Origin: Gammaproteobacteria bacterium LSUCC0096
GTDB lineage: Bacteria; Pseudomonadota; Gammaproteobacteria; Pseudomonadales; Litorivicinaceae
Assembly: GCA_008087055.1 (NCBI GenBank)
Contig: VIEA01000001.1
Location: 546,414-610,413, forward strand
DNA length: 64,000 bases
Direction of reading: 5' to 3'
Both the position numbers and the translations under genes were made by a program. Numbering within the stretch: position 1 is the stretch's first letter; every line of letters starts with the position of its first letter. The notes under the pieces are model-generated. The model saw only the letters and a list, made by a program, of their open reading frames with translations. It ran no database searches and was not told where the DNA came from. Shown piece after piece: positions 60,653 through 64,000 of this stretch.

Positions 60653-62001
60653 GCAGCGCGTTCCGTGTGACCGCTCACTTCACTGATTGAGAGAGACAAC
60701 TTCTCCGTAATTGCTCGGATGTCAGAGGCTTCAATAATGAATGGAGGTGCAAGAAGAACATGATCACCTAATTGCCCATCAATCGTTCCAGACATCGGAT
60801 AACACATTAACCCATGCGACATCGCGACTTTTTTGATCTGTGCTGCTGTCTTAAGACTGGGATCGAGGGCGGCTTTTGTCCCTTTGTCACTGACAAGTTC
60901 GATACCAACGAACAAACCGCGCCCTCGAATATCACCAACCCACGGGTGTGAGCCTAGCGTGTCATTGAGAGAGGCCTGGAGTAGCGTTCCCATCGATTGA
61001 ACATGCTCCATCATCCCCGGTTTTGAGAGTTCTTCCATCACAGCAAGTCCAGCAGCGCAGGCTGTCGGATGGCCCATATAGGTATGGCCATGCTGGAAAA
61101 ACCCGGAACCCTCAACGATCGCTTGGTAGATGAAATCCTGACACAGCATCGCACCGATAGGCTGTATGCCTGCACCCAAGCCCTTAGCAATACAGAGCAT
61201 GTCGGGTTTGACCTGATCGTGATCACAGGCGTAAAGATGGCCGGTCCGCCCCATGCCACACATGACTTCGTCAAGAATCAACAAAACACCATACTGGTCA
61301 CAAATTTCGCGGATCCGTGCATAGTAACCTTCCACCGCAGGGACGGCTCCCATTGTTGCTCCAACCACAGGCTCCGCAACAAATGCGGCGACATTTCCCT
61401 CGCCGATGCGCAGAATTTCTGTCTCAAGTTCATTTGCAACCCGCTGTCCGTATTCGATGGGAGTTTCGCCAGCGTCGGCCCAACGATAGTAATGACATGG
61501 GCTGATGTGACTCATGTGGGTTGGTAATAATGGTTCGAACTGCCGACGCCGCCATTGGTTACCACCACTACCCAAGGCTCCAAGCGTGTTGCCATGGTAG
61601 CTTTGGCGACGTCCAATAATATGAGTGCGATTTGGTTGGCCAATCTCGAGGAAGTATTGCCGCGCGAGCTTGAGTGCAGCTTCCATCGCCTCACTACCAC
61701 CAGAAACGAAATATACATGCTCAATTCCGTCGGGTGCATGCTCGACGAGCACGTTGGCTAATTGCTCCGCGGGCTCTGATGTAAAAAATCCAGTATGGGC
61801 AAAAGCGAGTTGCTGTAACTGCTCGCATGCTCTGTCAATCACGCGCTTCGGCGTATGACCGAGACAACTAACGGCTGCACCACCGCAGGCATCGAGATAG
61901 CGTTTACCATCAGAATCAATAAGATAAATTCCGTCACCTGCAACCGCTGTGGGCAGCGATACGCGAGGGGCTCGGCCAAAAACAGAATGAGAAGCGGCCA
62001 C
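60649..62001 (-). CDS. Class III (omega) aminotransferase
   Basis: A 450-residue PLP enzyme. Family blocks: GIYLIDSDGKRYLDACGGAAVSCLGH, YFVSGGSEAMEAALKLARQYF, SYHGNTLGALG, the LILDEVMCGMGRTG Asp-binding segment and the PLP lysine in MLCIAKGLGAGIQPIGAML. Such enzymes act on beta-alanine, taurine-like or other omega-amino compounds with pyruvate or 2-oxoglutarate. Overlap with the BKACE gene and position after a TRAP permease suggest conversion of an imported amine to a keto acid. The true substrate is unknown. Confidence 0.92.
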   Translation of the reverse strand: MAASHSVFGRAPRVSLPTAVAGDGIYLIDSDGKRYLDACGGAAVSCLGHTPKRVIDRACEQLQQLAFAHTGFFTSEPAEQLANVLVEHAPDGIEHVYFVSGGSEAMEAALKLARQYFLEIGQPNRTHIIGRRQSYHGNTLGALGSGGNQWRRRQFEPLLPTHMSHISPCHYYRWADAGETPIEYGQRVANELETEILRIGEGNVAAFVAEPVVGATMGAVPAVEGYYARIREICDQYGVLLILDEVMCGMGRTGHLYACDHDQVKPDMLCIAKGLGAGIQPIGAMLCQDFIYQAIVEGSGFFQHGHTYMGHPTACAAGLAVMEELSKPGMMEHVQSMGTLLQASLNDTLGSHPWVGDIRGRGLFVGIELVSDKGTKAALDPSLKTAAQIKKVAMSHGLMCYPMSGTIDGQLGDHVLLAPPFIIEASDIRAITEKLSLSISEVSGHTERAA

Positions 62002-64000
62002 TTATACCTCCTTCGAACCACGTGTTCGTTGTGACCAGCCGACGATCAATAGTAGAAATAGTGCAGGTAAGTACATCCATTCCTTGGTCAGTCGGTTTGT
62101 TTGCTCAATAGCAAAGTCTGTGATTTGAACAGGTGTATCACCATAAAAATCAAAACGTTGCATCGTTTGGAAATTTTCAGTTCCTGGGAACGGTTCATCT
62201 AAAAGAACAGTTGATTCTTCGATACGCGCGAGAATACCAGCACCATCGAGAGCACTGGATAGTGACTGTGAATTTGATGCTTTGACCAGAAGAATCAATT
62301 GCGTAGTTTGGTCTGGATTATCGAAATCAGGGCCTTCGATCGTAAGTCTTACTTGGCCATCAAGGTCAGATCGGCTCAGTGCGGTCTCACTCGCCTCAAA
62401 CGAAACCCAGGGTTCTTGAATTTGATTAATCCAGTAGCCTGGTCGTACCAAAGTGAACGCGATGAGCAAGAGTGCTGCTGTTTCCCACCAACGTGATTTG
62501 ACGATCCAAAATCCTTGTGTGGCCGCTCCGAACAACATCATCGCGCATGCAGCCACAATGAAGATGGTAATTCCTTGGATCCAAGAGACGTCAATCAAGA
62601 GAAGATCAGTATTGAATATAAATATAAACGGTAGGATCGCGGTTCGGATATCGTAAGCGAACCCCTGGATACCAGTGCGAATTGGGTCGCCTTGACTAAT
62701 TGCAGCAGCAGCAAAGGCGGCCAAGCCAACAGGAGGGGTATCATCAGCGAGAATACCGAAGTAGAACACAAATAAGTGCACTGCGATCAATGGAACAATC
62801 AGACCGGATTGCGCTCCTACACTGACGATGACAGGAGCCATCAATGAAGAGACGACAATGTAGTTTGCTGTTGTTGGTAGCCCCATGCCTAGAACCAAGC
62901 ACATGACCGCTACGAGGAGCAACATCAAAATCAGACTTCCACCAGACAGTGCTTCAACGAGTTCACCGATGACTTGATGCGCACCAGTGAGCGATACGGT
63001 GCCGATGATGAGACCTGCAGCAGCGGTGGCGACACCAATACTGATCATGTTTTCAGCACCTTGGATCATTCCAGAAATTGCTGCGCGAGCTCCATTACTC
63101 CAGTGTGCAGCGGTCCACTGCTTTCCGCGAAAATAGTTTTTGAGGGGTTCTTGCGTGAGGATCACGAATAAAATCGCCATCGTTCCCCAGAAGGCCGAGA
63201 GAGCCGGTGATAAGCGTTCGATTAGAACGCACCACAACAAGACGATAATGGGTACAAGGAAGTGGAGACCCTGCACAAGAATTTCGCGGGCGGGGATATC
63301 TCGGATCGATGGCTCATCAGCGAGTAGGTCGCCGAGATCTTTACTCTTCGCGGCAACTTTCAGGGTCACCAAATAAATAACCAAGAATATCGCAACTGCA
63401 ACTGGGATCGTTGCTACCGGCAACATGTCTTGGGTCCAACCGAATAACAAGTGCGTGAGAACTCCAAGCAGACCGAATCCAACAAACCCAGCGATCACGC
63501 CACCTAGTTTTTGAGCCAGTGGAAGGGCACGTGACGACTTATCTGACCCTTGTAATCCTAATTTGACCGCTTCCAAATGAACGATGTACATCAATCCAAT
63601 GTAGGAAACGATTGCTGGAAGCACCGCGTGGGTGATTAGTTCTAGATAGGAAATACCTGTGAATTCTGCGATCAGAAACGCAGCGGCTCCCATCACAGGT
63701 GGCGTGAGCTGCCCGTTGGTAGATGCGGCAACTTCCACGGCACCAGCTTTTTCAGGTGTCAGACCAGTTTTTTTCATTAATGGAATGGTAAAAGTGCCTG
63801 TAGAAACCACGTTCGCAATTGATGAGCCCGAATAGATTCCCGAAAGGCCCGAAGCAACAACAGCCGCTTTCGCTGGGCCACCACGCATGTGCCCCAATAG
63901 CGCATATGCTAAGCGAATAAAGTAGATTCCCGCGCCTGCTTTTTCGAGCAGTGCGCCAAAAAGAACAAATAGAAAAATCATCGACGATGCGACGCCGAGA
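62002..64000 (-). CDS. TRAP transporter fused permease (4TM/12TM), 5' end beyond window
   Basis: The frame is open through the right edge, so the protein is larger than the 666 codons seen. The DctM-like 12-helix domain is recognised by MIFLFVLFGALLEKAGAG, AKAAVVASGLSGIYSGSSIANVVSTGTFTIPLMKKTG, EVAASTNGQLTPPVMGAAAFLIAEFTG and LGMGLPTTANYIVVSSLMAP. The last 150 residues (SRSDLDGQVRLTIEGPDFDNP... FDFYGDTPVQITDFAIE) are the DUF3394 domain common in fused TRAP permeases. These work with a TAXI-type binding protein, expected beyond the window. The gene lies upstream of the aminotransferase on the same strand with no spacer. Confidence 0.93.
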   Translation of the reverse strand, partial: LGVASSMIFLFVLFGALLEKAGAGIYFIRLAYALLGHMRGGPAKAAVVASGLSGIYSGSSIANVVSTGTFTIPLMKKTGLTPEKAGAVEVAASTNGQLTPPVMGAAAFLIAEFTGISYLELITHAVLPAIVSYIGLMYIVHLEAVKLGLQGSDKSSRALPLAQKLGGVIAGFVGFGLLGVLTHLLFGWTQDMLPVATIPVAVAIFLVIYLVTLKVAAKSKDLGDLLADEPSIRDIPAREILVQGLHFLVPIIVLLWCVLIERLSPALSAFWGTMAILFVILTQEPLKNYFRGKQWTAAHWSNGARAAISGMIQGAENMISIGVATAAAGLIIGTVSLTGAHQVIGELVEALSGGSLILMLLLVAVMCLVLGMGLPTTANYIVVSSLMAPVIVSVGAQSGLIVPLIAVHLFVFYFGILADDTPPVGLAAFAAAAISQGDPIRTGIQGFAYDIRTAILPFIFIFNTDLLLIDVSWIQGITIFIVAACAMMLFGAATQGFWIVKSRWWETAALLLIAFTLVRPGYWINQIQEPWVSFEASETALSRSDLDGQVRLTIEGPDFDNPDQTTQLILLVKASNSQSLSSALDGAGILARIEESTVLLDEPFPGTENFQTMQRFDFYGDTPVQITDFAIEQTNRLTKEWMYLPALFLLLIVGWSQRTRGSKEV

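Overview
The window looks like chromosomal DNA of a gammaproteobacterium whose gene order resembles Pseudomonas and Oceanospirillales: suhB/trmJ-cysE-isc-ndk-rlmN-pilF-rodZ-ispG-hisS-yfgM-bamB-der, then smr/prmB-aroC-MFS, then leuC-leuD-leuB-asd-usg-fimV-truA-trpF-trpB-trpA-accD-folC-dedD-cvpA-purF-metZ. Base composition looks close to 50% GC by eye. A marine, light-exposed lifestyle is an inference from the three photolyase/cryptochrome genes and the fused TRAP transporter. No phage, insertion sequence, integrase or CRISPR array was seen.

Layout. 1-8100: the 3' end of pgsA, a lipoprotein, tRNA-Leu(UAA), a voltage-gated channel, small secreted proteins, a periplasmic rhodanese, tRNA-Cys(GCA), and a run of single-gene units (GNAT, YdcH-like, AhpD-like, DUF815 ATPase, GST, metallo-beta-lactamase fold). 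8103-21048: a SuhB-like protein without its catalytic motif faces trmJ, followed by cysE, a shortened isc locus (iscS and iscA only), ndk, rlmN and the PilF/RodZ/IspG/HisS/YfgM/BamB/Der run. 21049-24870: smr against prmB-aroC-MFS. 24937-41152: a 16 kb one-directional array for leucine, aspartate-family, tryptophan, fatty-acid, folate, purine and methionine synthesis plus FimV, SPOR and CvpA envelope proteins. 41159-47029: HtpX/MsrB, a three-gene envelope lipid glycosylation set, and folE-folX. 47036-52622: a glutathione peroxidase facing a photorepair operon (FeS-type photolyase, DUF2256, Cry-DASH, a third photolyase, DUF3429). 52623-57792: an M23 peptidase and xseA facing guaB-guaA. 57796-64000: a frameshifted DUF1272 gene, a GST with an extra C-terminal domain, a DMT exporter, and a catabolic unit of BKACE enzyme, class III aminotransferase and fused TRAP permease that runs off the window.

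The genome is compact. Many neighbours in operons overlap by 4 bp, several through a TTG start fused to the upstream stop (TTGA). Convergent pairs are separated by 0-6 bp or overlap. No stretch longer than 300 bases lacks a gene except 57793-58101, which holds the broken DUF1272 gene and an AT-rich spacer.

The most notable departures from the expected gene content are the catalytically dead SuhB, loss of iscR/iscU/hscB/hscA/fdx from an otherwise preserved isc neighbourhood, a metallo-beta-lactamase fold protein whose HxHxDH motif is replaced, and three different photolyase families in one operon.
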